A stretch of DNA of 64,000 nucleotides from Methylomarinovum tepidoasis (lineage in GTDB: Bacteria; Pseudomonadota; Gammaproteobacteria; Methylococcales; Methylothermaceae), in assembly GCF_030294985.1 (NCBI RefSeq), contig NZ_AP024718.1, forward strand, positions 62,001 through 126,000, given 5' to 3'. This document shows positions 8,158 to 17,380 of this stretch, piece after piece. Numbering within the stretch: the first letter of the stretch is position 1; each line of letters begins with the position of its first letter. The notes below the pieces were generated by a model that worked only from the letters and a program-made list of their open reading frames with translations, did not search any database and had not been told where the DNA came from. A program made the position numbers and the translations under genes.

Positions 8158-9282
8158 ATGAACGTGGAATCCATGCTCACCCTGATGGTGCACAAGAAGG
8201 CCTCGGATCTGTTCGTGATCGCTGGCCGGCCGCCGTGCATCAAGGTCAACGGCCGCCTGGAGCCCATCAGCCCCAAATCCCTCAGCGAACCCATGGTGCG
8301 CGAGCTGGTGCTCAGCACCATGGACGCGCGCCAGCGGGACGAGTTCGAAAACGCCCGCGAGTGCAACTTCGCCATCGCCATGGAGAACCTGGCCCGCTTC
8401 CGCGTCAGCGCCTATTACCAGCGCAACAGCCCGGCGATGGTGATCCGGCGCATCCAGGATTACATCCCCGACGTGGAGGAGCTGAACCTGCCACCGATCC
8501 TCAAGGATCTGGCGATGACCAAACGCGGTCTGATCATCTTCGTCGGCGCCACCGGCACCGGCAAGTCCACCTCCCTGGCGGCGATGCTCAAATACCGCAA
8601 CCACAACAGCTCCGGGCACATCATCACCATCGAGGATCCGATCGAGTACACCCACCAGCACGCCGGCTGCATCGTCACCCAGCGCGAGGTGGGCACCGAC
8701 ACCGAATCCTACGAGGTGGCCCTGAAGAACACCCTGCGCCAGGCCCCGGACGTGATCCTCATCGGCGAGATCCGCACCCGGGAGACCATGCAGCACGCCA
8801 TCACCTTCGCCGAAACCGGGCATCTGTGCCTGTCCACCCTGCACGCCAACAACGCCAACCAGGCTCTGGACCGCATCCTGCACTTCTTCCCCGAGGACAT
8901 GCACAGCCAGCTGTTCATGGACCTGTCCCTCAACCTCAAGGCCATCGTCGCCCAGCAGCTGATCCGCTGCGCCGACGGCGAGGGCCGCTATCCGGCGGTG
9001 GAGATCCTCATCAACACCCCGCTGGCCTCGGACCTGATCCGCAAGGGCGAGGTCCACAAGCTCAAGGACTTGATGAAGCGCTCGCGCGAACAGGGGATGC
9101 AGACCTTCGACCAGTGCCTCTACGATCTCTACAAGGCCGGCAAGATCAGCTACGAGGACGCCCTGGCCGCCGCCGACTCGCGCAACGAGGTGCGGCTGAT
9201 GATCAAACTGGGGGAAACGGGCGACCTCGACCGGTACGCGCCCGGCGAAGACAAGATGCGGCTGGTGGAGGAGGACGACTGA
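8158..9282 (+). CDS. pilU: Type IV pilus retraction ATPase accessory protein PilU
   Basis: PilU is the PilT paralogue that assists retraction, usually needing PilT to work. The 374 residues carry Walker A GATGTGKST (about 131-139), TIEDPIEYTHQH, Walker B APDVILIGEIRTRETM and the LCLSTLHANNANQALDRIL box. The final part (LGETGDLDRYAPGEDKMRLVEEDD) is an acidic tail absent from PilT, as usual for PilU. It shares an operon with pilT (12 bp gap) and converges on pyrC' with 2 bp between stops. Confidence 0.97.
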   Translation: MNVESMLTLMVHKKASDLFVIAGRPPCIKVNGRLEPISPKSLSEPMVRELVLSTMDARQRDEFENARECNFAIAMENLARFRVSAYYQRNSPAMVIRRIQDYIPDVEELNLPPILKDLAMTKRGLIIFVGATGTGKSTSLAAMLKYRNHNSSGHIITIEDPIEYTHQHAGCIVTQREVGTDTESYEVALKNTLRQAPDVILIGEIRTRETMQHAITFAETGHLCLSTLHANNANQALDRILHFFPEDMHSQLFMDLSLNLKAIVAQQLIRCADGEGRYPAVEILINTPLASDLIRKGEVHKLKDLMKRSREQGMQTFDQCLYDLYKAGKISYEDALAAADSRNEVRLMIKLGETGDLDRYAPGEDKMRLVEEDD

Positions 9283-9284
9283 TC

Positions 9285-10559
9285 TCAGCCCGGGTGGACG
9301 ATGCGGCCGCCCACCAGGGTGTAACGCACTTTTCCCTTCAGGGTCTGGCCCCAGAACGGGGTGTTGCGGCCGCGGCTGTGCCAGTGGTCGGCATCGACGG
9401 GCCAGCACGCCCCGGTATCGATGACGATCACGTCGGCCGGAGCGCCCGGCTGCAACCGCCCGCCCTCCAACCCCAGCACCCCGGCCGGACCTGCGGTCAG
9501 CCGGGCCAGGGCCTGAGGCAGCGTCAGGATCCCCTCGTCCACCAGGGCCAGCAGCAGCGGCAGCAGCGTCTCCAGGCCGGCGGCTCCCGGTTCGGTGGCG
9601 GCGAAAACGTTCAGCTTGGCGTCTTCCTCGTGGGGGCGGTGATCGGAGCAGACCGCCGTCACCGTCCCTCCGGCCAGCGCCCGGCGCAGCCCGTCGCGGT
9701 CGTCCAGGGTGCGCAGCGGCGGCGCCAGATGGACGCTGGCGTCGAAGCCTTCCAGCGCTTGTTCGGTCAGATGGAGCTGGTGGGCGGCCACATCGCAGGT
9801 GACCGGCAGGCCGTCAGCGGCGGCAGCGCCGACCATCGCCGCCGCCCGGGCGGTGCTCAGGCAGGAGAAGTGCACCCGGGCGCCGCTGTCGGCCACCAGG
9901 GCCAGGATCTGCGCCACCGCCACCGTTTCCGCGCTCGCCGGAATACCCGCCAATCCCAGCCGGGTCGCCACCTCCCCTTCGTGGGCGCAGCCACCGGCCG
10001 CTAGCCAGGGATCCTGGGGCCGGACGAACACGGTCAGACCGTAGGTGGCGGCGTATTCCAGGGCCCGGCGCCAGACCAAGGGGTTGGCCAGCGGCCGGCC
10101 GGCGTTGCCGACGGCGCGGCAGCCGGCCTCACCCAATGCGTGCATCTCGCTCAGACGCTCGCCCGCCAGCCCGCAGGTCAGCGCCCCCACCGGCACCACT
10201 CTAGCCCGGGCGGCAAGTTCGGCGCGTTCGCGGATCAGCTCGATGACCGCTGGGGTGTCCGCCACCGGCTGGGTTTCCGGCAGAGCGCAGACGGTGGTGA
10301 CGCCGCCGGCTACCGCCGCGCGGGTTTCGCTGGCGATGGTGCCTTTGGATTCGAAACCCGGTTCCCGCAGGCAGACGCTGAGGTCGATGAGACCGGGAGC
10401 GATGACGCCACCGCGGGCATCCAATTCCCGCTGCGGAGTGAAATCGGGCGGCGGCGAACCTGTGGCGACGATCTTGCCCTCGGCGATCCAGACGCCACCG
10501 GGCGTCAGAGTTTCAGCGACCGGATCGCACACCAGGCCGTTGACGATGGCGAGCTTCAT
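9285..10559 (-). CDS. pyrC': Dihydroorotase-like PyrC' (pseudo-DHOase partner of ATCase)
   Basis: A 424-residue amidohydrolase of the dihydroorotase class I family. The metal-binding HxH of active enzymes (IDLHVHLREPG) reads [11 protein letters not shown] at residues 58-68, so both His are replaced (Ser61, Cys63). Later motifs such as [26 protein letters not shown] and [11 protein letters not shown] remain. Loss of HxH is the hallmark of the inactive Pseudomonas PyrC', which is needed to assemble the ATCase dodecamer. The gene overlaps pyrB by 4 bp, consistent with subunits of one complex. A catalytic dihydroorotase must then be encoded elsewhere (inference). Confidence 0.88.
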   Translation of the reverse strand: MKLAIVNGLVCDPVAETLTPGGVWIAEGKIVATGSPPPDFTPQRELDARGGVIAPGLIDLSVCLREPGFESKGTIASETRAAVAGGVTTVCALPETQPVADTPAVIELIRERAELAARARVVPVGALTCGLAGERLSEMHALGEAGCRAVGNAGRPLANPLVWRRALEYAATYGLTVFVRPQDPWLAAGGCAHEGEVATRLGLAGIPASAETVAVAQILALVADSGARVHFSCLSTARAAAMVGAAAADGLPVTCDVAAHQLHLTEQALEGFDASVHLAPPLRTLDDRDGLRRALAGGTVTAVCSDHRPHEEDAKLNVFAATEPGAAGLETLLPLLLALVDEGILTLPQALARLTAGPAGVLGLEGGRLQPGAPADVIVIDTGACWPVDADHWHSRGRNTPFWGQTLKGKVRYTLVGGRIVHPG

Positions 10560-11515
10560 CCCTGAACCGCCCCCAGAGCCAGCGCCATCACCGCCATGCG
10601 GATGGCGATGCCGTGGCCTACTTGCTCAAGAATCACCGAGCGGCTGCCGTCGGCCACCTCCGAGGCGATCTCGACCCCGCGGTTGATGGGGCCGGGATGC
10701 ATCACCAGGCAATCGGGTCTGGCCTGCCGCAGCCGGGCGGCAGTCAGCCCGAAACAGCGGTAGAATTCCCGCTCGCTCGGCAGCAGCGCTCCCTGCATGC
10801 GCTCCTTCTGCAGCCTCAGCATGATGACCACATCGACATCCTCCAGCCCAGCGTCCAGATCGTGGCAGACGCGCACGCCCAAGCGCTCCACCGCCACCGG
10901 CAGCAGCGTCCGCGGCGCCACCACCCGGACTTCCCGGGCGCCGAGGGTGTTGAGGGCGTGAATCTGGGAGCGGGCGACGCGGGAATGGAGGATGTCGCCG
11001 ACGATGGCCACGGTCAGACGGGAGAAATCGCGCTTGTGGCGGCGGATGGTGAACATGTCGAGCATGGCCTGGGTGGGATGGGCGTGGCGGCCGTCGCCGG
11101 CGTTGACGACGCTGACGTGGGGGGCGACGTGGCGGGCGATGAAATGGGCCGCCCCGCTTTCGGCGTGGCGCACCACGAACATGTCCACCCCCATGGCCTC
11201 CAGATTGCGGACGGTGTCGAGCAGGCTTTCGCCCTTGGCGGTGGCCGAGACCGCCACGTTGATGTTGAGCACGTCCGCCGACAAGCGTTTGGCCGCCAGC
11301 TCGAAAGTGGTGCGGGTGCGGGTGCTGGTTTCGAAGAACAGGTTGACCACGGTCTTGCCGCGCAGCAGCGGCACCTTCTTGACCTTCTGAGCGGCCACGC
11401 TTTCGAAGGATTCGGCGGTGTCCATGATGCGCTCGAGCCAGTCCCGCCCCAGCCCTTCGATGGTGAGGAAATGGCGCAGCCGGCCGCCGGCGTCCAGTTG
11501 CAGGGTACGGCTCAT
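10556..11515 (-). CDS. pyrB: Aspartate carbamoyltransferase catalytic subunit
   Basis: PyrB condenses carbamoyl phosphate with aspartate, the committed step of pyrimidine synthesis. The 319 residues hold the carbamoyl-phosphate loop [17 protein letters not shown] (about 58-74), [31 protein letters not shown] and [13 protein letters not shown]. No pyrI regulatory subunit is present; instead the downstream gene is an inactive PyrC', as in the large class A ATCase complexes of Pseudomonas. It overlaps pyrR upstream and pyrC' downstream by 4 bp each. Confidence 0.97.
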   Translation of the reverse strand: MSRTLQLDAGGRLRHFLTIEGLGRDWLERIMDTAESFESVAAQKVKKVPLLRGKTVVNLFFETSTRTRTTFELAAKRLSADVLNINVAVSATAKGESLLDTVRNLEAMGVDMFVVRHAESGAAHFIARHVAPHVSVVNAGDGRHAHPTQAMLDMFTIRRHKRDFSRLTVAIVGDILHSRVARSQIHALNTLGAREVRVVAPRTLLPVAVERLGVRVCHDLDAGLEDVDVVIMLRLQKERMQGALLPSEREFYRCFGLTAARLRQARPDCLVMHPGPINRGVEIASEVADGSRSVILEQVGHGIAIRMAVMALALGAVQG

Positions 11516-12024
11516 GGGGCCTCGACGGTGTGAATCTCCAGTTTCAGGGGATCGGGACCGGTCAGCTTGATGCGCTGATCGGGCCCCAGGGAGACGCGGC
11601 CGCCGACGCAGTCCGGCTGGATCGGCAGCTCCCGCCCGTCGCGCTCGATCAGTACCCCCAGGATCACCTGGCGCGGCCGGCCGTAGTCGAACAGCTCGTT
11701 GAGAGCGGCACGGATGGTGCGGCCGGTGTAGAGCACGTCGTCGATCAGGATCACGTCGCGGTTTTCGGTGCTCGGCAGCTGGCTCGGGCGCACTTGGGGA
11801 TGCATGCCGATGCGGGAGAAGTCGTCACGGTAGAAGGCGATGTTCAGCCGTCCCAGAGGCGTATCGATCCCCAGGCGTTCGCGCAGCCGCTCGGCGATCC
11901 AGACCCCGCCGGTATGGATGCCCACGAGCAGCGGGTCGTGCAATCCCCGGGTTTCGATCTGGCGGCGCAGGCAGTCGGCCAGATTCTGCAGCAGGGTATC
12001 GATGTCCAAAGATTCGGCACTCAC
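11512..12024 (-). CDS. pyrR: PyrR: pyr operon regulator / uracil phosphoribosyltransferase
   Basis: PyrR has a phosphoribosyltransferase fold and can form UMP from uracil and PRPP; in Gram-positives it also attenuates pyr mRNA. The 170-residue product from the GTG at 12024 has the PRPP loop [21 protein letters not shown] (about 98-118) and [11 protein letters not shown] near the N-terminus. The open frame continues to 12213 but overlaps ruvX and lacks family features there; the GTG shares GTGA with the ruvX stop and gives the usual length. No attenuator or PyrR-binding loop was seen between ruvX and pyrR, which overlap, so RNA-based control here is doubtful. Confidence 0.93.
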   Translation of the reverse strand: MSAESLDIDTLLQNLADCLRRQIETRGLHDPLLVGIHTGGVWIAERLRERLGIDTPLGRLNIAFYRDDFSRIGMHPQVRPSQLPSTENRDVILIDDVLYTGRTIRAALNELFDYGRPRQVILGVLIERDGRELPIQPDCVGGRVSLGPDQRIKLTGPDPLKLEIHTVEAP

Positions 12025-12455
12025 GCAGGCGTCTCCTGATGATTGAGCCAGGTCTGCAGGATCAGACGGGCGGCGACCTGGTCGTTGTAGCGGTGCACCT
12101 TGCCGGCCCGCAGCCCCACCTCCTCGAACAGCAGCTGGCGAGACTCGAAACTGGTCAGGTACTCGTCCATCACGTGAACAGGACGATGATACCGCCCTTC
12201 CAGCTGGCGGCAAAACTTGCGCATCAGCGGCGTCACCGGATTGTCGCCGCCGTCGGCCTGATACGCCATTCCCACCACGAAACCGGCCGGCCGCCAGGTC
12301 TGTACCAGACGATCGATCGCCTGCCAGCGCACCGCCTTCTTCTCCGAACGGATCGTCTCCAGGGGGGAGGCGGTGCCGGTGAGGCGCTGACCCACGGCCA
12401 CCCCCAGTCTGCGGGTGCCGAAATCGAAGCCCAGCCAGGTTTCCGCCTCAGCCAT
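12021..12455 (-). CDS. ruvX: Holliday junction resolvase-like RuvX (YqgF)
   Basis: YqgF/RuvX is an RNase H-fold nuclease implicated in pre-16S rRNA 5' processing and proposed as a Holliday junction resolvase. The 144 residues include the first acidic motif GFDFGTRRLGVAVG (about 9-22), FVVGMAYQADGG, a central VHVMDEYLTSFESRQLL, and a C-terminal RYNDQVAARLILQTWL in which the third acidic residue is preserved. The start at 12455 overlaps yqgE by 8 bp. It is part of the gshB-to-pyrC' operon. Confidence 0.94.
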   Translation of the reverse strand: MAEAETWLGFDFGTRRLGVAVGQRLTGTASPLETIRSEKKAVRWQAIDRLVQTWRPAGFVVGMAYQADGGDNPVTPLMRKFCRQLEGRYHRPVHVMDEYLTSFESRQLLFEEVGLRAGKVHRYNDQVAARLILQTWLNHQETPA

Positions 12456-13014
12456 GTCCCACCTGTGACGACATGCGGTCGAGATCGATCCCCAGCCGGG
12501 CGGCGGCGGCCTTCCAGCGCTGCGCCGGCGGCAGGTCGAAGAGGATTTCCAGGTCGGCCCGGACGTTGAGCCAGGCGTTTTCGAGCATCTCCCGCTCCAG
12601 CTGGCCTGCACCCCAGCCGGCATAGCCGAGGGCGACGAGGAACTTTTCCGGTCCGCGGCCGGCGGCGATGGCCTCCAGAATGTCGCGGGAAGTGGTCAGC
12701 CCCACCCGATCGTCGACCGCCAGGGTACCGTGCCAGTCACCCACCGGGGTGTGGAGCACGAAACCGCGCTCCGGCTGCACCGGGCCGCCCAGATAGACCG
12801 ATTCTGCGGCGATGGCTTCGTCCTCGGGCTCGATCTGCATCGAAGCCAGGATGTCCCTGAGGCGCATATCCTCCAACGGCCGGGAGATGACAATCCCCAG
12901 CGCCCCCTCCTCGCTGTGCTGGCAGATGTAGGTGACCGTATGGGCGAAATTGGGATCCTCCAGGGTCGGCATGGCGATGAGAAACTGTCCGGTCAAAGCG
13001 GTATGCGTCTTCAT
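12448..13014 (-). CDS. yqgE: YqgE/AlgH family (UPF0301) protein
   Basis: A 188-residue cytoplasmic protein of the DUF179 family; one homologue, AlgH of Pseudomonas, was linked to alginate regulation, but the biochemical role is unknown. Diagnostic segments are LTGQFLIAMPTLEDPNFAHTV at the N-terminus, GALGIVISRPL, VYLGGPVQPERGFVLH and FLVALGYAGWGAGQLEREM. The neighbours ruvX and gshB are the normal ones for this gene in Gammaproteobacteria. Confidence 0.94.
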   Translation of the reverse strand: MKTHTALTGQFLIAMPTLEDPNFAHTVTYICQHSEEGALGIVISRPLEDMRLRDILASMQIEPEDEAIAAESVYLGGPVQPERGFVLHTPVGDWHGTLAVDDRVGLTTSRDILEAIAAGRGPEKFLVALGYAGWGAGQLEREMLENAWLNVRADLEILFDLPPAQRWKAAAARLGIDLDRMSSQVGHG

Positions 13015-13025
13015 GGTCCCATCCT

Positions 13026-13850
13026 TCAGCGGCCCATGGCCAGGCCGTCGTCGTTGAAGAAACTCCAGGTGCGGGTGATCACCAGAACGTCGGTCTGCTG
13101 CGCCAGCTCCTTGGGAAACGGCGCGAACGGCGAGGCCAGACGGACGATCCGCACCGCCGCCGCGTCCAGGACCTTGTAACCGGAGGAGCGGCGGATCTTG
13201 ATCTTCTTCACCGTTCCGTCCTTGGCCACCCAGACGCTCACCAGCAATTTCCCCGACAGCCTCCGGCGCCGGGCTTCGTCAGGATAGTTGAGGTTGCCGA
13301 TGCGTTCGACCTTCTTCTGCCAGGCGCGCTCGTAAGCGGCGGCGACGTATTTGTGGGCCCGAATGCGCTCGATGGGGGTCACCCGCTCACCGGCGAAGCG
13401 CATGCTGCGGCGGGGCTTTACGTCCAGTTCGGCGATCTGCCGGGCCAGCAACCCGGGATCGAGACGGGGGCTGGGCTGCGGCTGGGGGTTCGGGCGCTGG
13501 GGCACCGTCTGTCGTGCCGCCTGATGGGTCAGCACGCGGCGTGGCCGCGGGCGTGCCGGCGGTGGCGGCTGCGGCACGCCGCGGGGGCGGCTTCGGGGTG
13601 GCGGCTGCGGCCTGCGGGCCTGCTTGCTGGCGCCGCCGTCGCTGTTTCGGTCTGCCAGATAATCCGCCTTCTCGGGACGCCGGCCATCGGCCTCGGAGAC
13701 CAGCTCGATGTCCAGGGTGCGCCGCACCGGCGGCGGCGCCGGCAACCGGAAGCGTACCCCGAAAAGGATCGCGGCGTGCAGCACCAGCGCGACCAAGAGC
13801 GCCACCAGGAAGCGGTCGCCGGGACTGCCGAAACGGGTCTCCAGGGTCAT
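13026..13850 (-). CDS. TonB-like energy transducer protein
   Basis: The 274-residue protein has one N-terminal membrane anchor (FLVALLVALVLHAAILFGV, about 14-32), a Pro/Arg-rich periplasmic spacer (about 70-130, many PPP and RPR runs) and a C-terminal TonB domain (NLNYPDEARRRRLSGKLLVSV through SSGYKVLDAAAVRIVRLASP, about 185-250), which contacts TonB boxes of outer-membrane receptors. Pseudomonas has a tonB paralogue (tonB3) at the same place between gshB and yqgE, where it was linked to twitching. No exbB/exbD adjoin it. The start overlaps the gshB stop by 4 bp. Confidence 0.88.
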   Translation of the reverse strand: MTLETRFGSPGDRFLVALLVALVLHAAILFGVRFRLPAPPPVRRTLDIELVSEADGRRPEKADYLADRNSDGGASKQARRPQPPPRSRPRGVPQPPPPARPRPRRVLTHQAARQTVPQRPNPQPQPSPRLDPGLLARQIAELDVKPRRSMRFAGERVTPIERIRAHKYVAAAYERAWQKKVERIGNLNYPDEARRRRLSGKLLVSVWVAKDGTVKKIKIRRSSGYKVLDAAAVRIVRLASPFAPFPKELAQQTDVLVITRTWSFFNDDGLAMGR

Positions 13851-14806
13851 GGGGACAGACGGGCCTCGATTTCGTTCATCAGCTGGGCGCTGATGTTCAA
13901 TCCGAATAGTTTATCCAATTCCTGAATGCAGGTGGGGCTAGTGACGTTGATCTCGGTGAGATAGTCGCCGATCACGTCGATGCCGGCGAAGATCAAGCCA
14001 CGGCGGCGAAGTTCCGGTCCCACCTGATTGCAGATCCAGCGGTCGCGCTCGCTCAGGGGCCGGCCCTCGGCCCGGCCGCCGGCGGCCAGGTTGCCCCGCA
14101 ACTCCCCCCGGGCGGGAATCCGCGCCAGAGCGTAGGGAACCGGCTCGCCATCGATCAGCAGGATGCGCTTGTCGCCGTCCTTGATTTCGGGCAGATAGCG
14201 TTGGGCCATCACGAAGCGGCTGCCGTGGCGGGTCATGGTTTCGAGGATGACGCTGACATTGGGGTCCTCAGGATGCAGATAGAAGATCGAAGCGCCGCCC
14301 ATGCCGTCCAGAGGCTTCAGTATGATCTCCCCCTGCTCGGCCAGAAAGGCGCGGAAACGCTGCGGATCGCGGGCCACCAAGGTGGGGGCGCAGCACTGGG
14401 GGAACCAGGCGGTGAACAGCTTTTCGTTGGCGTCGCGCAGGCTCTGGGGCTTGTTGACCACCAAGACGCCCTTTTGTTCGGCACACTCGAGCAGATAGGT
14501 GGCATAGATGTATTCCTGGTCGAAGGGCGGATCCTTGCGCATCAGGATCACGTCCAGGCAGTCCAGGGACTGCACCGTTTCACCCTCGAACGCGTACCAG
14601 CGTTGCGAGTCGCGTCTGAGCACAAGACGGCGCATGCGGGCGAAGGTGCGGCCGTCGCGCAGATACAGATCGCCCAGCTCCATGTACTCGAGTTCCCACC
14701 CCCGCGCCTGGGCCTCCAGCAGCATGGCGAAACTGCTGTCCTTGTGGATGTTGATGTTCTGGATGGGATCCATCACGATCCCCAGCTTGATTCTCGCGGC
14801 GGTCAT
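13847..14806 (-). CDS. gshB: Glutathione synthetase
   Basis: GshB joins gamma-glutamylcysteine and glycine using ATP, the second step of glutathione synthesis; glutathione also serves formaldehyde detoxification in many methylotrophs. The 319 residues have the N-terminal IKLGIVMDPIQNINIHKDSS, MRKDPPFDQEYIYATYLLE, ATP-grasp motif LKPLDGMGGASIF and C-terminal FAGIDVIGDYLTEINVTSPT. An ATG at 14845 is also in frame; 14806 is preferred because MTAARIKLGIVMDPIQ matches family N-termini, although neither has a strong ribosome-binding site. It heads the operon reaching pyrC'. Confidence 0.96.
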   Translation of the reverse strand: MTAARIKLGIVMDPIQNINIHKDSSFAMLLEAQARGWELEYMELGDLYLRDGRTFARMRRLVLRRDSQRWYAFEGETVQSLDCLDVILMRKDPPFDQEYIYATYLLECAEQKGVLVVNKPQSLRDANEKLFTAWFPQCCAPTLVARDPQRFRAFLAEQGEIILKPLDGMGGASIFYLHPEDPNVSVILETMTRHGSRFVMAQRYLPEIKDGDKRILLIDGEPVPYALARIPARGELRGNLAAGGRAEGRPLSERDRWICNQVGPELRRRGLIFAGIDVIGDYLTEINVTSPTCIQELDKLFGLNISAQLMNEIEARLSP

Positions 14807-14863
14807 CGTTTCGTTCGCATTCCATGTTGATCGGGGGCGTCCCATGATAACACTTTCCGTTTT

Positions 14864-14892
14864 TTGCCCCGCACCACAACTTGCGCTAGAAT
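14864..14892 (+). promoter_or_regulatory. Sigma-70 promoter of rpmB-rpmG
   Basis: TTGCCC (14864-14869) and TAGAAT (14887-14892) are separated by 17 nt, about 40 bp upstream of the rpmB start. Both hexamers are close to consensus, as expected for a ribosomal protein operon. Confidence 0.6.
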
Positions 14893-14930
14893 TGCTCGTT
14901 TGAATCGACTGGGTATATCGGGGTTTAGAA

Positions 14931-15167
14931 ATGTCCAGAGTATGTCAAGTGACGGGCAAACGTCCCATGACCGGCAACAACGTCTCCCACGCCAACAACA
15001 AGACCAAGCGCCGCTTCCTGCCGAATCTGCACACCCACAAGTTCTGGGTGGAAAGCGAGGGCCGCTGGGTGCGCCTGCGGGTTTCCAGCCAGGGCATGCG
15101 TATCATCGACAAGAAGGGCATCGACACCGTGCTTGCGGAAATGCGTCAGCGCGGCGTCAAGATCTGA
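14931..15167 (+). CDS. rpmB: 50S ribosomal protein L28
   Basis: L28 is a structural protein of the large ribosomal subunit. The 78 residues follow the family closely: [20 protein letters not shown], then [20 protein letters not shown], and a C-terminal [21 protein letters not shown]. It lacks the CxxC zinc motifs found in some L28 proteins. It is first in the rpmB-rpmG pair, 35 bp upstream of rpmG, as in E. coli. Confidence 0.98.
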   Translation: MSRVCQVTGKRPMTGNNVSHANNKTKRRFLPNLHTHKFWVESEGRWVRLRVSSQGMRIIDKKGIDTVLAEMRQRGVKI

Positions 15168-15202
15168 TTCTGATCAGGCCATAAGGAGGATTGAAACAAG
15201 CC

Positions 15203-15358
15203 ATGCGCGAAAAGATCAAACTGGTGTCCAGCGCCGGCACCGGCTACTACTACACCACCACCAAGAACAAGCGTAACACGCCGGACAAACTGGAATTCAA
15301 GAAGTACGATCCGGTGGTGCGCAAGCACGTGATCTTCCGGGAAGCCAAGATCAAATGA
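15203..15358 (+). CDS. rpmG: 50S ribosomal protein L33
   Basis: A 51-residue protein beginning [20 protein letters not shown] and ending [10 protein letters not shown], the canonical non-zinc form of L33. A strong AAGGAGGA lies 14 nt upstream of the ATG. It forms an operon with rpmB and is followed by a GC-rich terminator. Confidence 0.98.
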   Translation: MREKIKLVSSAGTGYYYTTTKNKRNTPDKLEFKKYDPVVRKHVIFREAKIK

Positions 15359-15363
15359 CCTCG

Positions 15364-15389
15364 AACCCCGCCGCGGCGGGGTTTCGTTT
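15364..15389 (+). terminator. Terminator after rpmG
   Basis: A perfect 20-nt palindrome at 15364-15383 (AACCCCGCCG and its complement) begins 5 bp after the rpmG stop and is followed by TCGTTT. It may also serve the convergent gene at 15400, though the run of T on that side is poor. Confidence 0.75.
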
Positions 15390-15399
15390 GCCTCTGACA

Positions 15400-17259
15400 T
15401 CATTCGGCGAACAGGTCTTCCTCCTCGGGCGGCGCCCCGCCGGCGGTCGCTGCACCTTGCCCCTCTCCCGGTTCTGCGGCGAAAAGATCCTGGTCTTCGG
15501 GCAACTGCATCTGTGGTTTCCCTTCCGACTTCGGCGCCACCGGCGCTGATTCCTCCGCCATCCGGCCGTCCCAGAGCCACTGCGCCAGCCAGCGGCGGCC
15601 ACTTTCACTCTGCAGCCCGATCCCCAGCAGCGCCAGGCTCGCCAGCGCGCCTACCAGGGCCCACAGCAGCGGCCCAACCCAGCCACGCCGAGCCGTCTCC
15701 CCTTCGCCGCGGGGAATGGGCTGGATCAACGGCAGATCCTCGGGCTCCAAGGCCGTCCAGTCCGCCGGTGGACGCCAGGTCACATCCTTCCCGCCTTCCT
15801 GCGCCAATTTCCGGCAACGGGCCTGCAGCACCTCGACCTGCCGGCGCATCGCCGCCACATCGGCCTCGGCCTGCTCCCGCACCATCTCCAATTCCGTCTG
15901 CAGCGCCTGGACCCGGTCGTCCCCCTCCATCTCGGCCGCGGCCTCGCAATAATCGCGGATCACCGCCTCCAGTTCGGCGACCCGCCGGCGCAGGGTTTCC
16001 GCCTCGGCCTCCAGCGCCGCCTTCTCCTCGGTCCCCGCTGCCTGGGACGCCAATCGGGCCGACAGGGCGCTGTTCTCGGCTTCCAAATCTTCCAGCCGCT
16101 GTCGCAGCTGCCGGTTGTGCCGCTGCAATTCCTCCAGCGCCTGGTTATCCTTCTCCGCCGTAAGCACCACCGGTGGCGGGGCTTCGACCCGCCCGGTCTC
16201 CTCCCGGACCTCGCCGTTCAGACACTTGGGAGGGACGCTGCCCAATCCGCCTTCGAGCACCGCGGCCTCGAAACCGTGCTTCAGCAGCAGAAAAGCGGCG
16301 GCGGCGGCAAGGCGGCCGTCTTCGGAAACGGTGATATAGCGCTGTCCCCGCTGCAATCCGGTCAATTGCATACGCAGGGAAAAGAAAGGAATGTTGAGAC
16401 TGCCGCGAATGTGACGCCGCCGGAATGGGTCCGGGTCGCGCACGTCCAGCCATTGCGCCCCCTGCTCGGCCTCGCGGAAGGCTGCTTCGAAATTGAGCGA
16501 ATCGAGCACGGGCTCGGCAAGCAGCTGCAGGAATCGTTCTGGAGAAAGGCGCAACACGACCCCGTCAGTCGCCATGGTCACCGTGACCGCCCGCGCCTGA
16601 CCGGACAGAATCGCATCCTCCCCGAACATGTCTCCGGGCTTCAGGGTTCCCAGTTTGAACACCTTCCCGCCGGGACGGGGCTGACGGCTGACCTCACACT
16701 GTCCGGACCGGAGGATGAAGACGCTGTCGGCCACCTCTCCCTGCAGGATCACCGGTGTGCCGGCCTCCAAGGCCTTCTCCTCCAACCGCTGCAGGATTTT
16801 TTGCAGGTTACTGGCCGGCAGCCGTTGGAAGACCGGCGACTTCAACAGCCGGGTCATCCAGTCGCCTTGGGTTTTCTCGGGGTTGCTGTCTGTCATCCTC
16901 GTCTCTTCCTGCGGCAGTGCCGGCTTGATGCGCTGGGGATCGATACGGATATAGCGAAGCGTCGTGAGCGCGCGCGCCGTCACCTTACGGGGGCTCTGAT
17001 GCGCCAGGGGGAAACGGGCGTTGGCGTCACCGGCCTGGAGCTCTTCCATCACGATGCCGCCGGCCTCGAGGGAAACCCTGCCTTCGAGCAGATAGATCCA
17101 CTCGTGGGCGATCTCCCCCCGTTCGAACAGGATTTCCCCGCTTGACGCTTCCCTTGGGACCAGCGTGTCACACAATCGTTTGCAACTTTCCTGCGGCAGC
17201 AGGTGCAGCGGAATGAGCCGGCGAATCTCGGCGTAGTGCACGGAAGGCGTATCGCTCAT
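15400..17259 (-). CDS. Dual cyclic-nucleotide-binding-like / rhodanese-like / coiled-coil membrane protein
   Basis: A 619-residue protein of unusual build. Two cNMP-binding-like domains (about residues 20-115 and 145-245; the second has ILQGEVADSVFILRSGQCEV and PGDMFGEDAILSGQARAVTV) are followed by a rhodanese-like domain (265-345; WLDVRDPDPFRRRHIRGSLN) and a long coiled coil (370-490). One membrane helix (about 530-549, LLWALVGALASLALLGIGL) and an acidic tail ending EEEDLFAE complete it. The rhodanese Cys is Ser in TVSEDGRLAAAAA, so sulfurtransfer is unlikely and the domain is probably a binding module. The start at 17259 (MSDTPSVHYAE) is chosen over 17319 because it fits the first domain. 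The function and ligand are unknown; membrane-anchored signalling is inference. Confidence 0.75.
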   Translation of the reverse strand: MSDTPSVHYAEIRRLIPLHLLPQESCKRLCDTLVPREASSGEILFERGEIAHEWIYLLEGRVSLEAGGIVMEELQAGDANARFPLAHQSPRKVTARALTTLRYIRIDPQRIKPALPQEETRMTDSNPEKTQGDWMTRLLKSPVFQRLPASNLQKILQRLEEKALEAGTPVILQGEVADSVFILRSGQCEVSRQPRPGGKVFKLGTLKPGDMFGEDAILSGQARAVTVTMATDGVVLRLSPERFLQLLAEPVLDSLNFEAAFREAEQGAQWLDVRDPDPFRRRHIRGSLNIPFFSLRMQLTGLQRGQRYITVSEDGRLAAAAAFLLLKHGFEAAVLEGGLGSVPPKCLNGEVREETGRVEAPPPVVLTAEKDNQALEELQRHNRQLRQRLEDLEAENSALSARLASQAAGTEEKAALEAEAETLRRRVAELEAVIRDYCEAAAEMEGDDRVQALQTELEMVREQAEADVAAMRRQVEVLQARCRKLAQEGGKDVTWRPPADWTALEPEDLPLIQPIPRGEGETARRGWVGPLLWALVGALASLALLGIGLQSESGRRWLAQWLWDGRMAEESAPVAPKSEGKPQMQLPEDQDLFAAEPGEGQGAATAGGAPPEEEDLFAE

Positions 17260-17380
17260 CGGTTCATACCGCACTCCGCCTGCATCCTGCGAAACCCATT
17301 GACTCCCGCTGTTTCCCAAGTAATTCTAGCCCACTCCCGCCAAACGAGCGGTTATCCGATTCACAACCAGGAGTTTCGAC

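Noticed and set aside
7258-9408. A 716-codon open frame on the minus strand opposite pilT-pilU
   Set aside because: It lies wholly opposite two unmistakable ATPases; long antisense frames are expected at this GC content, and the translation is rich in Gly, His, Val and Asp without domain features.
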